Shown here: one piece after another, positions 52,932 to 62,112 of the stretch
Numbering within the stretch: the stretch's first letter is position 1
How the letters are laid out: each line of letters begins with the position of its first letter
Assembly: GCA_963665155.2 (NCBI GenBank)
Contig: CAXXFI010000002.1
Location: forward strand, 1,488,001 to 1,552,000
DNA: 64,000 bases
DNA from: UBA1141 sp963665155
GTDB lineage: Bacteria > Chloroflexota > Dehalococcoidia > Lucifugimonadales > UBA3495
Direction of reading: 5' to 3'
Translations under genes and position numbers: made by a program
Notes under the pieces: model-generated
Told to the model about the DNA's origin: nothing
The model's input: only the letters and a program-made list of their open reading frames with translations
The model's database searches: none

Positions 52932-53211
52932 CTAAGACACCTCATTTACGGTGGATGAATTTGGCTATCACGCTTGGCCGTCATCGAGTACGGGACTCGA
53001 AGCAAGCCAGCGGGAATTGTAACACATCCGAGCCTAGCCGCCTGGTCATAATGCCAAAAACTCCGTGTATACTTGGCGGGTCAACTCATGGGGACGTTTT
53101 ACGTGGCTCTTTACGTGGCTCTTGATGAACCTTGTCCCGGTCAATCACCCACTCAGGCACTCATCAACCCACGAACTCATCAACTCAGGCGACCACTATC
53201 TCGGAGGAATT

Positions 53212-54438
53212 ATGCAACCGTTGAGCGATGTTCGCGTGCTGGCCGTGACAGTCTATCTGGCCGGCCCTTTTTGCAGCATGACCCTGGCCCGGATGGGGGC
53301 CGAAGTGATCAAGGTGGAAATCCCCGGCAAAGGCGATCCCGTTCGGGGTAACGGGCCTTTCGCCGGGCCCAAAGGCACCAATCCCCAAGCCCAAACCGAC
53401 ATGGACATTTCAACACGGTTCTTGAAGCGGACTCAGGGCGTCAAGAGCATAACCCTAGACTTGAAAAACCCCAAGGGCCGGGAAATGTTTTTGGAATTGG
53501 CCAAGATTTCCGATGTATTACTGGAAAACCTAGCCCCGGGTTCTATGACACGGTTGGGCTTGGGCTACGAAGACGTTTCCAAGGTTAATCCTGGGATAAT
53601 CTACACTTCGATTTCCGGGTACGGTCAGACTGGGCCATATGCCAGCAAACCAGCCCACGACCCGCAAATTCAAGGGATGAGCGGCCTGATGGACATAAAC
53701 GGAGATGCCGATGGACCACCCACTAAGGTCGGCTTTTACATCGGCGACCTGGTTACACCGCTTTTCGCCTGCTATTCAATTATGGCGGCCCTTCGCCACA
53801 AAGAAAGTACCGGCGAGGGACAGTATTTGGACGTGTCTATGATGGATTCCCTGGTGTCCCTCATGTTCATGGAGAACTTGGAAGAGAGCATCGCCGAGCA
53901 CATACCCCTGCGCACGGGCAACATTAGCCGTAGCGGACCGACGGGCCTTTACGCTGCCAAAGACGGCGATATTTCCATCACCGTCACCAGCGACGACCAG
54001 TGGCGGCGCTTGGCCAAGGCGCTGGACGCCCCCGAGTTGTTGGAAGACCCAAGGTTTTCTGACTACCATTCCCGGACCGTCAACGTTGAGCAGGCAAGAG
54101 AGGACATTCAGAACTTGATCGGCAAGCTCACCCTAAAGCAGGCCATTGCCCAGTTGGAGGATGGCGACGTCCCATGCGCCCCCATCCGCACGGCGGAAGA
54201 TATTATGAACGACCAGCACTTCATGGAACGGGGCAGCCTGGTTCCCATGCGTCACGGCGCTATGGACCAGCCGGTTGAGGGGATCGGTTCCGGCTTCCCG
54301 GTTATCTTCTCCAGCGGTCCTTTGCCCGTTATGGCCGGGGCGCCGACGTTGGGGATGCACAATGAGGAAATTTATGGTCGTCTCCTGGGCCTAACCGCCG
54401 AAGAATTAAAGTCCCTCCAGTCCGACGGAGTCCTCTAA
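53212..54438 (+). CDS. family III (CaiB/BaiF) CoA-transferase
   Basis: From the ATG at 53212, with GGAGGA ahead, the product is 408 residues. Motifs are SDVRVLAVTVYLAGPFCSMT, RMGAEVIKVEIPGKGDPVR, ISGYGQTGPYASKPAHDPQI and the active-site Asp in FYIGDLVTPLFACYSIMAAL. These enzymes move CoA between carboxylic acids. The frame is open further upstream, but that part has no homology and holds a 12-base tandem repeat (TTTACGTGGCTC twice, 53098-53121). It diverges from the molybdoprotein gene across about 280 bases. Confidence 0.93.
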   Translation: MQPLSDVRVLAVTVYLAGPFCSMTLARMGAEVIKVEIPGKGDPVRGNGPFAGPKGTNPQAQTDMDISTRFLKRTQGVKSITLDLKNPKGREMFLELAKISDVLLENLAPGSMTRLGLGYEDVSKVNPGIIYTSISGYGQTGPYASKPAHDPQIQGMSGLMDINGDADGPPTKVGFYIGDLVTPLFACYSIMAALRHKESTGEGQYLDVSMMDSLVSLMFMENLEESIAEHIPLRTGNISRSGPTGLYAAKDGDISITVTSDDQWRRLAKALDAPELLEDPRFSDYHSRTVNVEQAREDIQNLIGKLTLKQAIAQLEDGDVPCAPIRTAEDIMNDQHFMERGSLVPMRHGAMDQPVEGIGSGFPVIFSSGPLPVMAGAPTLGMHNEEIYGRLLGLTAEELKSLQSDGVL

Positions 54439-54484
54439 CAGCCTGGTTTCCCAATTAGCATACCAATATGTATGGAGAACCTGA

Positions 54485-55113
54485 ATGGAATTCCCCAAGT
54501 GGGAAGTGTCGGGAGACCTTTTCGAGGGTTGCAATTGCCAAATGGATTACCCCTGCCACTTCTCCTTTAGACAACAACAGACCGAAGCCGTGTGCCAAGC
54601 GACTTGGGCGTTCCATATTGAAGGGATTGAAGGGGGTCTTGGGGAAGCGTAGACTTGGCTGAAACCAATGCCTTCGCGGTCGCGCTAAGTCCCGGAAAAA
54701 CCATGTTCGAAGGCAACTGGACTTCTTTGTTGTACGTAGACGATAAGGCCGCCCAAAAACAATTCGAAGCCCTGCGACTCATCTTTTCCGGTACCGCCGG
54801 GGGACCATGGCCCAGGCTGGCGCAATTCTTCACGAACGGGGAATACAAGGCTGTTAAGCTTGCGCCTATGGAGTTCGCTAAAGAGCATCGGAAATTCAGC
54901 CTAAAAGTTGCCAATACGGCATTCCTGGAGGTGGCCGCAATAGCCGGGGCCGACGGTCAGGAAGTTGCCAAAATCACCAACCTTCACAACGTTATCCACG
55001 GCCCCGAGCATACCCTGGCTCGTTCCAACCACGGAATTTCCGACGGCGGCCTAGACTGGGAATGCGCCGGAACCCACGGTCTGTACAGCAAGTTCCGGTG
55101 GTCCGGTCCATAG
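54485..55113 (+). pseudogene. DUF1326 family protein, single-base frameshift
   Basis: The first frame reads MEFPKWEVSGDLFEGCNCQM, DYPCHFSF and ends GGLGEA-stop at 54652. One base later in phase the text goes on as VDLAETNAFAVALSPGKTM, FEGNWTSLLYVDD and LRLIFSGTAGGPW to 55113. CNC...PC at the N terminus and EGNW/F-G-GP in the middle are DUF1326 features. Adding one base near 54648 gives a 209-residue protein, the usual length. Function unknown. The defect could be assembly error. Confidence 0.85.
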
Positions 55114-55256
55114 TAGTCAAACCTAGTCAGAATTAGTCAGAATTCTCTCTGAGCCGAGCCAGAACAGTCACCGAACCAAATTACCGGCGCCGAACCAATG
55201 TAGCGGGAGTTGCGCCCCAAAAGAACCTAGCCCAAAAGGGACCTGGGAGGAGAAAA

Positions 55257-56159
55257 ATGAAATTCAAAGCCAAGCCGTTGCGCACCGAGTTGTTCGTGCC
55301 CGGCAACAAGGAAGACTGGATGCGCAAAGCACCCCGCTACGGTGCCGACGCTTTGATTTTGGACTTGGAAGACTCGGTGCCGCCAGAAGAAAAGGCGGCG
55401 ACACGCCCGATAGTCCGCAAGATGCTGGACGAACTGGGTCCAACCGGCCAGACTCTGATTGTCCGGGTCAACCGTTTGGAAACAGGCCTCACCGGTGAAG
55501 ATCTAGAGGCCATCACCTGCCCCAATCTCTACGCTGTCATGCTGCCCAAAGTGCAAGGGCCCGAAGACGTTGTGGAAGTAGACGTGCTCCTGAAATTCTT
55601 CGAGCGCCGCGCTGGGATGGAAATTGGCAAGATTTTCATTGACCCTGCTTTGGAAACAGCCGAGGGAGTTCGCCGCGCCTACGAGATTGCCACCGCATCG
55701 CCCAGGGTTGCCCACTTGGGGGCTTCCGGGGGCAAGGGCGGAGACACCGCCCGCTCCATCGGGTTTCAGTGGACACCCCAGGGAATGGAAACATTGTTTC
55801 TGCGCTCCAAAGTGCTGGTGGACTCCCGGGCGGCGGGCGTCCCATATCCGGTCAGCGGCGGGTGGATGGACATTCACGACCTTGATGGGCTCAGAAAGGC
55901 GGCCGAGCAAGCCAAGGGCTTGGGGTATACCGGCATGCATTTGATCCATCCTTCCCATGTGCCCGTGGTTAACGAGGTCTTCACGCCCACCAAAGATGAG
56001 ATAGCTCAATGGCAAGGCTTAATAGAGGCTATGGAAGCCAAGAGGGGCCAAGGCGGAGCAGCCGTAACCTATCAGGGAGACATGGTAGACATTGCCCACG
56101 AAGACACGGCACGGAGAATGCTGGAAATGGCCCGGGAGTTGGGCGTGCTGGATTCCTGA
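55257..56159 (+). CDS. HpcH/HpaI aldolase - CitE-like lyase
   Basis: The product is 300 residues. The TIM-barrel shows RTELFVPGNKEDWMRKAPRY, ADALILDLEDSVPPEEKAAT, LIVRVNRLETGLTGEDLEAI and the metal-binding FIDPALETAEGVRRAYEIAT, with the late HLIHPSHVPVVNEVF. CitE-like enzymes cleave or form malyl-CoA, citramalyl-CoA or related beta-hydroxyacyl-CoA compounds. That fits the CoA-transferases on either side. GGGAGGAG precedes the ATG. Confidence 0.93.
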   Translation: MKFKAKPLRTELFVPGNKEDWMRKAPRYGADALILDLEDSVPPEEKAATRPIVRKMLDELGPTGQTLIVRVNRLETGLTGEDLEAITCPNLYAVMLPKVQGPEDVVEVDVLLKFFERRAGMEIGKIFIDPALETAEGVRRAYEIATASPRVAHLGASGGKGGDTARSIGFQWTPQGMETLFLRSKVLVDSRAAGVPYPVSGGWMDIHDLDGLRKAAEQAKGLGYTGMHLIHPSHVPVVNEVFTPTKDEIAQWQGLIEAMEAKRGQGGAAVTYQGDMVDIAHEDTARRMLEMARELGVLDS

Positions 56160-56320
56160 TTCCTTCTCTGCTAGCCCTGATATCTTCACGTGATACCTTC
56201 AAAGGTAAAGTCTTTCCACCGGAGAGGCATGTAGGCCAGCTAGATATTGTTTCGAATCCATTAGATCCCTCAATCCACATTCCATATCCAAGAATTACGA
56301 AACTGGGGAGCACATAGTTA

Positions 56321-57058
56321 ATGGCGCAAGATCCATCCCGATTCATAGACCTACAAGCGTGCGTAAACTTCCGGGACGTTGGCGGCTACCGAAACCGCCG
56401 AGGCCAGACCGTGGCTTGGCGCAAGATGTTTCGCAGCGACTCCCTCCACCTCATGAGCGATGAGGACATTCAGCGCGTTTACCAGACCTTGGGCGTAGTA
56501 ACCCTAATCGACCTGCGTAACTCCAATGAGACCCAACGGGATGGATATCGTTCTTCCCTTCCAACCACGGCCAATTACCATCACCTATCATTATTAGAGG
56601 ATTACGCAGTTAGGATTTATGAACCGGGCGATGACCCGGCAGCCAGATTGACCACTACATATCTTTGGATTCTGGCCAACTCCGGCCACCTGATCGCACA
56701 AGCGCTTAATACCATGGTCGAAGAGCCGAACCTACCCGCTCTGTTCCATTGCACCGCCGGGAAGGACCGGACCGGCGTTCTGGCCGCCGTTATCCTGGGT
56801 ATCCTGGACGTTGATGAAGAGCAAATCATGGCTGACTATGAACTGACCAATCAGACCATGGACCGTCTGTACCCGCTTCTGTGCGCCATACCCGGCAACG
56901 AGGAGCGGCCTCGGGCTTCTTTCGAAGCCCAGCCTCAAGCAATGGAAGCGACGCTGGCAGCCCTGAGGAATAACTACGGCGGCGCTCAGGCGTATGCCTT
57001 TTCTCAAGGCGTGAGCAAAGCAAATATTCAGCAACTCAGGACTTCGCTTCTGGAATAA
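56321..57058 (+). CDS. tyrosine phosphatase family protein (Y_phosphatase3)
   Basis: The product is 245 residues. The P-loop HCTAGKDRTGV, with Cys nucleophile and Arg, is near residue 146. The N-terminal ACVNFRDVGGYRNRRGQTVA and MFRSDSLHLMSDEDI match the bacterial atypical PTP family. DVDEEQIMADYELTN follows the P-loop as usual. Targets may be phosphotyrosine or phosphoinositides. Weak ribosome site before the start. Confidence 0.9.
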   Translation: MAQDPSRFIDLQACVNFRDVGGYRNRRGQTVAWRKMFRSDSLHLMSDEDIQRVYQTLGVVTLIDLRNSNETQRDGYRSSLPTTANYHHLSLLEDYAVRIYEPGDDPAARLTTTYLWILANSGHLIAQALNTMVEEPNLPALFHCTAGKDRTGVLAAVILGILDVDEEQIMADYELTNQTMDRLYPLLCAIPGNEERPRASFEAQPQAMEATLAALRNNYGGAQAYAFSQGVSKANIQQLRTSLLE

Positions 57059-57790
57059 CCCAAGGGAACGCCAGTATTGGACCTACTCGCCAGATTCCGT
57101 ACCACACGCTTCGACTCTAGATTGAATATCAGGGGCTATTCTTTTGACCTACGATCTTCTGGAAGGGCTGCGGGTCTTGGAGTTGGGCCAATTTATCTCA
57201 GCGCCCTACTGCGGCAAGCTGCTGGCAGATATGGGCGCCCAAGTGATCAAGATTGAGCCGCCGGGCACCGGAGACTGGGCGCGGCAATACGGCCCATTTT
57301 TGCATGACGACCCTCATCTCGAGCGCAGCGGAGCTTTCCTATACCTGAACGCCAACAAACAAAGCGTCACCTTGAACCTAAAGACTCCCACCGGCCAAGG
57401 CATCCTGGCCGAACTTGTATCACGGGCCGACGTATTGGTACACAATCTGCATCCGTTGGAAATGGACGCTTTGGGGGTGAATTACGGGTCTATAAGCCAG
57501 CACAATCCCAATATCGTCATGGCCTCGATAACGCCCTTCGGTCTAACCGGGCCCAACCGCAACTATCGAGCCTACGACATAAACCTGGCGGCCGCAGGGG
57601 GCATCTGCCAGGGCCTGGGTTCCGCTGGCCGGGAGCCGCTGACCTTTGGCACACCGCAGGTCGGCTACTTTGCGGGCACAGCCGCCGCATCTTCCATAAT
57701 GATGGCCCTCTTGACGCTGGGACCAAGCCAAGCATTCGCAGCCTCTGAACAACCGTCAGGTCAGTCTTCACACTTCGACGAACCGACATT

Positions 57791-57833
57791 TGAAGTCCCC
57801 CCCTTTGGTAAAGGGGGGTCAGGGGGGATTTCG
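57791..57833. repeat. G/C-block repeat, copy 2, inside coding sequence
   Basis: GAAGTCCCCCCCTTTGGT, AAAGGGGGGTCA and GGGGGGATTTC match the repeat at 28536-28576 in the atp operon. CCCCCCTTT (57798-57806) pairs with AAAGGGGGG (57810-57818). It is read in frame as EVPPFGKGGSGGIS within the CoA-transferase, in a segment absent from ordinary family members. Confidence 0.8.
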
Positions 57834-57964
57834 ACGGGCCAGGGAGACGGCATCCCGAATGAGCCGGCGGGCCAACACATAGACATCGCCGAGGTGGAAA
57901 CCATGGCTGGCGTGTACAACGGGCCGGAAGCGCTGATGGCGGTCTACGAGTGGCGGGCCACTAG

Positions 57965-58203
57965 TATTACAACGACGGTTAATCTGACCGGGTGATTTTC
58001 GCGACCCATTTGGACCTGAACCGTACTGCCATGAGCTTACCGCGATTTCTCGCTCGTGGCCGAATACGACGGATTGCCAAAAAGGGGCCTTGAGCACCTC
58101 TTCATGGCTGTTAGGCGCGTGGGCTGACAGCTTTGTGGTCTTGCGTTCCGCGAAGCGATTTCTGCCCCAAAACTGACCAATTTGAGAAAGCGTCGTTGTA
58201 ATA
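57965..58203. mobile_element. IS701-related MITE (239 bp), first of the stacked elements
   Basis: It is bounded by CTAG at 57961-57964 and 58204-58207. The ends are TATTACAACGACG and, at the right, CGTCGTTGTAATA: perfect 13-base inverted repeats shared with the MITE at 31765-31909. No coding sequence is present. Confidence 0.85.
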
Positions 58204-59991
58204 CTAGAAACCCGGCTGAAAAGCCCTGCTGTGACGGGATGGCGTGGAGGATAACCAGTGGACTGTAAGTCTGAGGCTAAGAGTGACCCAGTTGGCTGCG
58301 GCCAATATGAATTGGGTAGTAACGATGGGCGACCCTGGGGCTTGCTGGTCCGGTTTATCGTGAGAGGAGCCTGGAGCCGGAGATATCATCCCCATCTTGG
58401 TAGCCACCAGGGTCAGGTTGGCCACCGTGGCCGCCATGAGTAGTTGGAATCGGGTCTTGGCTCGGCCGAAGTAGCGAGATTGGCGGACCCCCAGTTGCGC
58501 CAGCCGCGCCAGGCGATGCTCGGCCGCCTGGCGCAGCCTACGGTATTCAGCAAAGCCCTCACTCCGCTGGAAGTCCCGGGCTTGTTGCAAGAGCGCCTCT
58601 TGGGGATGCAGGGCTACGGTGCGTCCCGCCCCGTACCGCGCCGCCACGCACTGGGACCGCAGGGGGCATACGCCGCAGACCGCCGGGTCGAATTGGAAAC
58701 TCCGGGCCAGGTAGGTCCGACCCAACCGGTTGGTCCGGGTGCCGAAGGTCCGCAGGGTGTGGGTAACATTACCGGCTGGGCAGGTGCAGGTTCCTGCCTC
58801 CAAGTCGATCTGGAAGTCCTCCTTGGGGAAGCAGGCCTTATTAGGGCGACCCGGCACCTTGGCTATTAGAGTCCGACCAGCATCGGCAAAGGCCTGCCGC
58901 GTCCCGCCATCCCCATAGGCCGCATCCCCGATAGTCTCCTCCACCGCTATGCCCGTGTTCTCCTCACTCTGCTCCACCAGTTCCAGGACTCCAGTGTTGT
59001 CACCGGCATTGCCGGGCAGGATGTCTACCGCGGTCACCAGTTGGGAATCGGTATCCACCACCACCGCAGCCTTATGTCCGTCGAAGCGTTTGCTGCTGCT
59101 TTTACGGCCGTGGCGCATCTCCGGGTCGTGTACCGAAGGGATGCGGTCCCGGCTTACCCCATCCTTCAGGGCTGGGCCATCCTCCTGGCGTTCCACATCC
59201 TGCAGTAACAGTTGCCCCAGCAACTCCGCCGCTTCCACTATACCCTGGCGCTGGGGGCTCTCCTCGGGGAACTGACCCTGGACCTGACGGGCCAGCTCCA
59301 ACACCAGGTCGGCATCGGCTACTATCTTCTGCAGTAAGGCTTGCCGCTCTTTCTGGTTGTCCCAGTCAATCTCTGCCTCTCCCTTCACACTGGAGCCAAA
59401 GTAGAGTTCCAGACCGTGTCTCAAGGCCCATTCCTCGGGCCGCGTCCCATCCAGGTCCGAAAGCGCCCGCACTACCTGGACTATGCCGTCGGCCAGCAAG
59501 TTGTAGGTGTCCTTGACCGCCCCTCGGCCCAGAATGTAGGTGGTGTCTACCGCCACCTTCATCCGGCGTCCTTTCAGGTATCCGGTCTGCCGGGCGAATT
59601 GGAGGCTGCGCTGAAAGACGGCCCGCACCCGGTCGTGGAGGATCAGCTGGGCTCGAAACAGCTGCAGCGTGCTCTTGGCAAAGGGCCGGTCCTCCACCTC
59701 AATCCCCAACGCCACCTTCCACCGGATATCAAAATCCGCCCGCTGTTTGGCTTCGGCGTCGCTGACTTTGTCGTAGGCTTGCAACAACAGCGCAGTGGCC
59801 ACCAGACTTGGGGGCACGCTATCCCGGCCATTGTCTGGGCAATATAGCTCGGCGAACTCTTCGTCTCGAAATAGCTGTCCCCGCAGGGAGGCCAGGAAGC
59901 CATAGAAGGAGCCCCGGCCCACATAGTCCAGGTACAGGTGATCCGCTTCCAGCAGCCCTCGTTGCGCCGACCGTACTCCCAGCATCCTCAA
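58204..59991 (-). CDS. IS1182-family transposase, intact
   Basis: The product is 595 residues from TTG 59991, or 593 from ATG 59985. The first residues are MLGVRSAQRGLLEADHLYLD, then the DUF772-like domain and the DDE domain as in copy 1. The stop codon TAG is formed by the flanking CTAG, so the reading frame ends exactly at the element border. It is likely able to move both copies. Confidence 0.92.
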   Translation of the reverse strand: MRMLGVRSAQRGLLEADHLYLDYVGRGSFYGFLASLRGQLFRDEEFAELYCPDNGRDSVPPSLVATALLLQAYDKVSDAEAKQRADFDIRWKVALGIEVEDRPFAKSTLQLFRAQLILHDRVRAVFQRSLQFARQTGYLKGRRMKVAVDTTYILGRGAVKDTYNLLADGIVQVVRALSDLDGTRPEEWALRHGLELYFGSSVKGEAEIDWDNQKERQALLQKIVADADLVLELARQVQGQFPEESPQRQGIVEAAELLGQLLLQDVERQEDGPALKDGVSRDRIPSVHDPEMRHGRKSSSKRFDGHKAAVVVDTDSQLVTAVDILPGNAGDNTGVLELVEQSEENTGIAVEETIGDAAYGDGGTRQAFADAGRTLIAKVPGRPNKACFPKEDFQIDLEAGTCTCPAGNVTHTLRTFGTRTNRLGRTYLARSFQFDPAVCGVCPLRSQCVAARYGAGRTVALHPQEALLQQARDFQRSEGFAEYRRLRQAAEHRLARLAQLGVRQSRYFGRAKTRFQLLMAATVANLTLVATKMGMISPAPGSSHDKPDQQAPGSPIVTTQFILAAANWVTLSLRLTVHWLSSTPSRHSRAFQPGF

Positions 59992-60068
59992 CCTCCCACA
60001 CCCATTTATTAAATCTCTTGCCCAGTATATCGGGACAGCCTAGGTCAGGGTACTTTTCGGCCGGAGTT
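58208..60068 (-). mobile_element. IS1182-like insertion sequence, copy 2 (1861 bp)
   Basis: Inverted, near-identical copy of the element at 9950-11817, bounded by CTAG at 58204-58207 and 60069-60072. It lacks the 7-base duplication of copy 1 and so has an intact transposase. It sits between the MITE and the IS701-like element with one CTAG at each joint. Confidence 0.93.
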
Positions 60069-60143
60069 CTAGTATTACAACGTCAGTTAGTTTGATAGGA
60101 TGACTGTGTAGCTGGAGAGGGAATAGGCGGGTGAGGTGGGGAT

Positions 60144-61562
60144 GTGGATGCGGCAGCTTTCGAGCAGGTGTACGGGTCATTTCGGGATTTTCACGCTTAC
60201 TTCGCGCCGCTGTTTGGCCGCCGGGAGACGCGGGAGCACAGCGGTCATTATCTCCAGGCCCTGCTGGTACAGTCTGGGGAGCGGCGCAACGCTGAGAACC
60301 TGTCGGAGACGGTTCCGGGGTCAGCCCGAGGGATGCAGCGGTTTCTCACCGATTCTCCCTGGGACGATGAGGTGATTATAGGACGGCTGCAGGAGTACCT
60401 GGGAACCCGGCTGGAGCATCCGGAAGGGGTGTGGGTGCTGGACGGCAGCGACTTTCCCAAGCAGGGGAGGAAGTCGGTGGGAGTGCTGGACGGCAGCGAC
60501 TTTCCCAAGCAGGGGAGGAAGCGGTGGGAGTGGCCCGGCAGTACTGCGGGAGGCTGGGGAAGGTGGCCAACTGCCAGGCGGGGATGTTCCTGGCCTATGT
60601 CAGCCCGTTGGGACGGGCATTGGTGGACAAGGGGCTGTATCTGCCCGAGAGTTGGACCTCGGACAAAGACCGGTGTGAGGCGGCGGGTGTGCCGGAGGAT
60701 AGGCAGGGCTACCGGTCCAAGACGGAGTTGGCCTTGGAGATGGTGGGGCGGGCGCAGGAGCGGGGCCACCTGAAGGCTGGATGGGTCGCGGCGGACGACG
60801 CCTTCGGGATGTCGCCGTCCTTCCGGGAGGGCCTGGCGGCCTTGGGGATGTGGTACGTGCTGGACGTTCCGTCCGGCTTTACGGTGTGGCCGCCGGAGCC
60901 TGCCTGGACCAGTGCGGAGTATCAGGGATTCGGGCGTCCCCGCAAACCCAGGCTGCGAGACGGTCAGCGCCGGACCATGGAGCAGCGCAGCGACGAGTTG
61001 CCGGAGGAGGCCTGGCGTGAGATTACGGTGGCCGAGGGAAGCCAGGGGCCACGCAGCTACCTTTTCAGCGCCCAGAGGGTGCGACCGACCAGCAGGCGCA
61101 AGCCCGGCGAAATCCACTGGGCCGTCTACCGCCGGAACCGGGACGGCAGCGAACCCCGCTACTACCTGTCCAATGCTCCGGAGGATACCCCGTTGGAGAC
61201 CCTGGCATACGTGGGAGACTCCCGTTGGCGTATAGAAACGGAGTTTGAGACGGAGAAAAGCGACGTAGGCCTGGACGAGTACGAGACCCGCACCTGGGCT
61301 GGCTGGCATCACCACGTGGCCCTGTGCCTGCTGGGCGGAGCTTTTCTGCTGAGCCTGCAACAGGCTTGGGGGGAAAAAGATGCCCCGGATCACGAGGCCG
61401 CAGGTCTACCGGGTGGTGCGGGAAATGCTGCCCCGGGAACGGTTCGGGCCAACCGAGTTGCTGCGGTGGCTTGAGGATACGCAGGACAGTAACGAACGGG
61501 CCAAACGCTCCCATGCCAAGCGCCGCGCCGCCATGCGGGCATCACCCCACATCCCTCCCTGA
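60144..61562 (+). pseudogene. IS701-family transposase with two frameshifts and a 48-bp tandem duplication
   Basis: The first frame from GTG 60144 reads HFGIF-free text FEQVYGSFRDFHAYFAPLFG and GVWVLDGSDFPKQGRKSVG. It then repeats VLDGSDFPKQGRK because 60435-60482 is duplicated at 60483-60529, one base short, which shifts the frame. The second frame reads VARQYCGRLGKVANCQAG, GWVAADDAFGMSPSF and WRIETEFETEKSDVG (catalytic Asp and Glu regions). Near 61375 an extra base in the G6A5 run moves the end (MPRITRPQVYRVVREML to ASPHIPP) into a third frame. Confidence 0.88.
60435..60529 (+). repeat. 48/47-bp tandem duplication inside IS701 transposase
   Basis: Unit 1 (60435-60482) and unit 2 (60483-60529) are identical except that unit 2 lacks one T in AAGTCGG. 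The duplication adds VLDGSDFPKQGRKSVG around the first catalytic Asp. Confidence 0.92.
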
Positions 61563-62112
61563 ACTGACGTTGTAATACTAGGCGCACGGGCCACCACGCG
61601 ATGGATTTCCCCTATCCCAACTGCATTCTGCGCTGCAAGGACGGTTACATCTTCGTGGGCGCTCCCGAAGGCCGTCAATGGCGCAAGCTGCTGGAAATCA
61701 TGGGAGACCCGCCGTGGTCCCAGGAGCAACGGTTCCGCAACCGAACAGAGATGAACAACCTATATGCCGACGAGGTCGACAGCTATGTTGAGATCTGGTT
61801 GATGGAACACACCAAGTCCGAGCTTTTGGACTTGGCCTTGGAGCACCGGGTGCCTCTGGCGCCTGTCCGTGGCTACGACGAGGTGCGTCACGATGAAAGC
61901 CTCGCCGATTTGTTCCAAGCCGTTGACCGGCCAGACACCGGTGCGTTGTCTTTCCCAGGGTCTCCCTACGTGATACAAGATGCACCGAGTACGGATACAT
62001 CGCCAGCCCCGTTCTTGGGCCAGCACAACCCGGATGTGTACTGCGACACGCTGGGATACACAAAAGAGCAACTCGTAAAGCTTTATCAAACGGGGATTAT
62101 CTAGGCAGGACG

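Larger units (their letters stand above)
60073..61577 (+). mobile_element. IS701-family insertion sequence (1505 bp)
   Basis: The ends TATTACAACGTCAGTT and AACTGACGTTGTAATA are perfect 16-base inverted repeats. CTAG lies on both sides (60069-60072 and 61578-61581), of the YTAR type. The first ten bases match the two MITEs. It carries one transposase gene, broken twice. Confidence 0.9.
57144..62104 (+). pseudogene. family III CoA-transferase interrupted by a stack of three mobile elements
   Basis: The 5' part from TTG 57144 reads LRVLELGQFISAPYCGKLLA, DMGAQVIKIEPPGTGDWARQ and ITPFGLTGPNRNYRAYDINL and reaches YEWRAT at 57963. The 3' part resumes after CTAG at 61578-61581 as RRTGHHAMDFPYPNCILRC and KDGYIFVGAPEG and stops at 62104. 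Dropping 57965-61581 joins GCC ACT AGG in frame. The next CoA-transferase starts 8 bases after the stop, so they formed one operon. An extra ~45 residues before AGQHIDIAEVE include a translated G/C-block repeat, and the usual catalytic Asp was not evident. Confidence 0.9.

Noticed and set aside
60248..61393. 381-codon minus-strand frame over the IS701 element
   Set aside because: Shadow of the frameshifted transposase; no family features.
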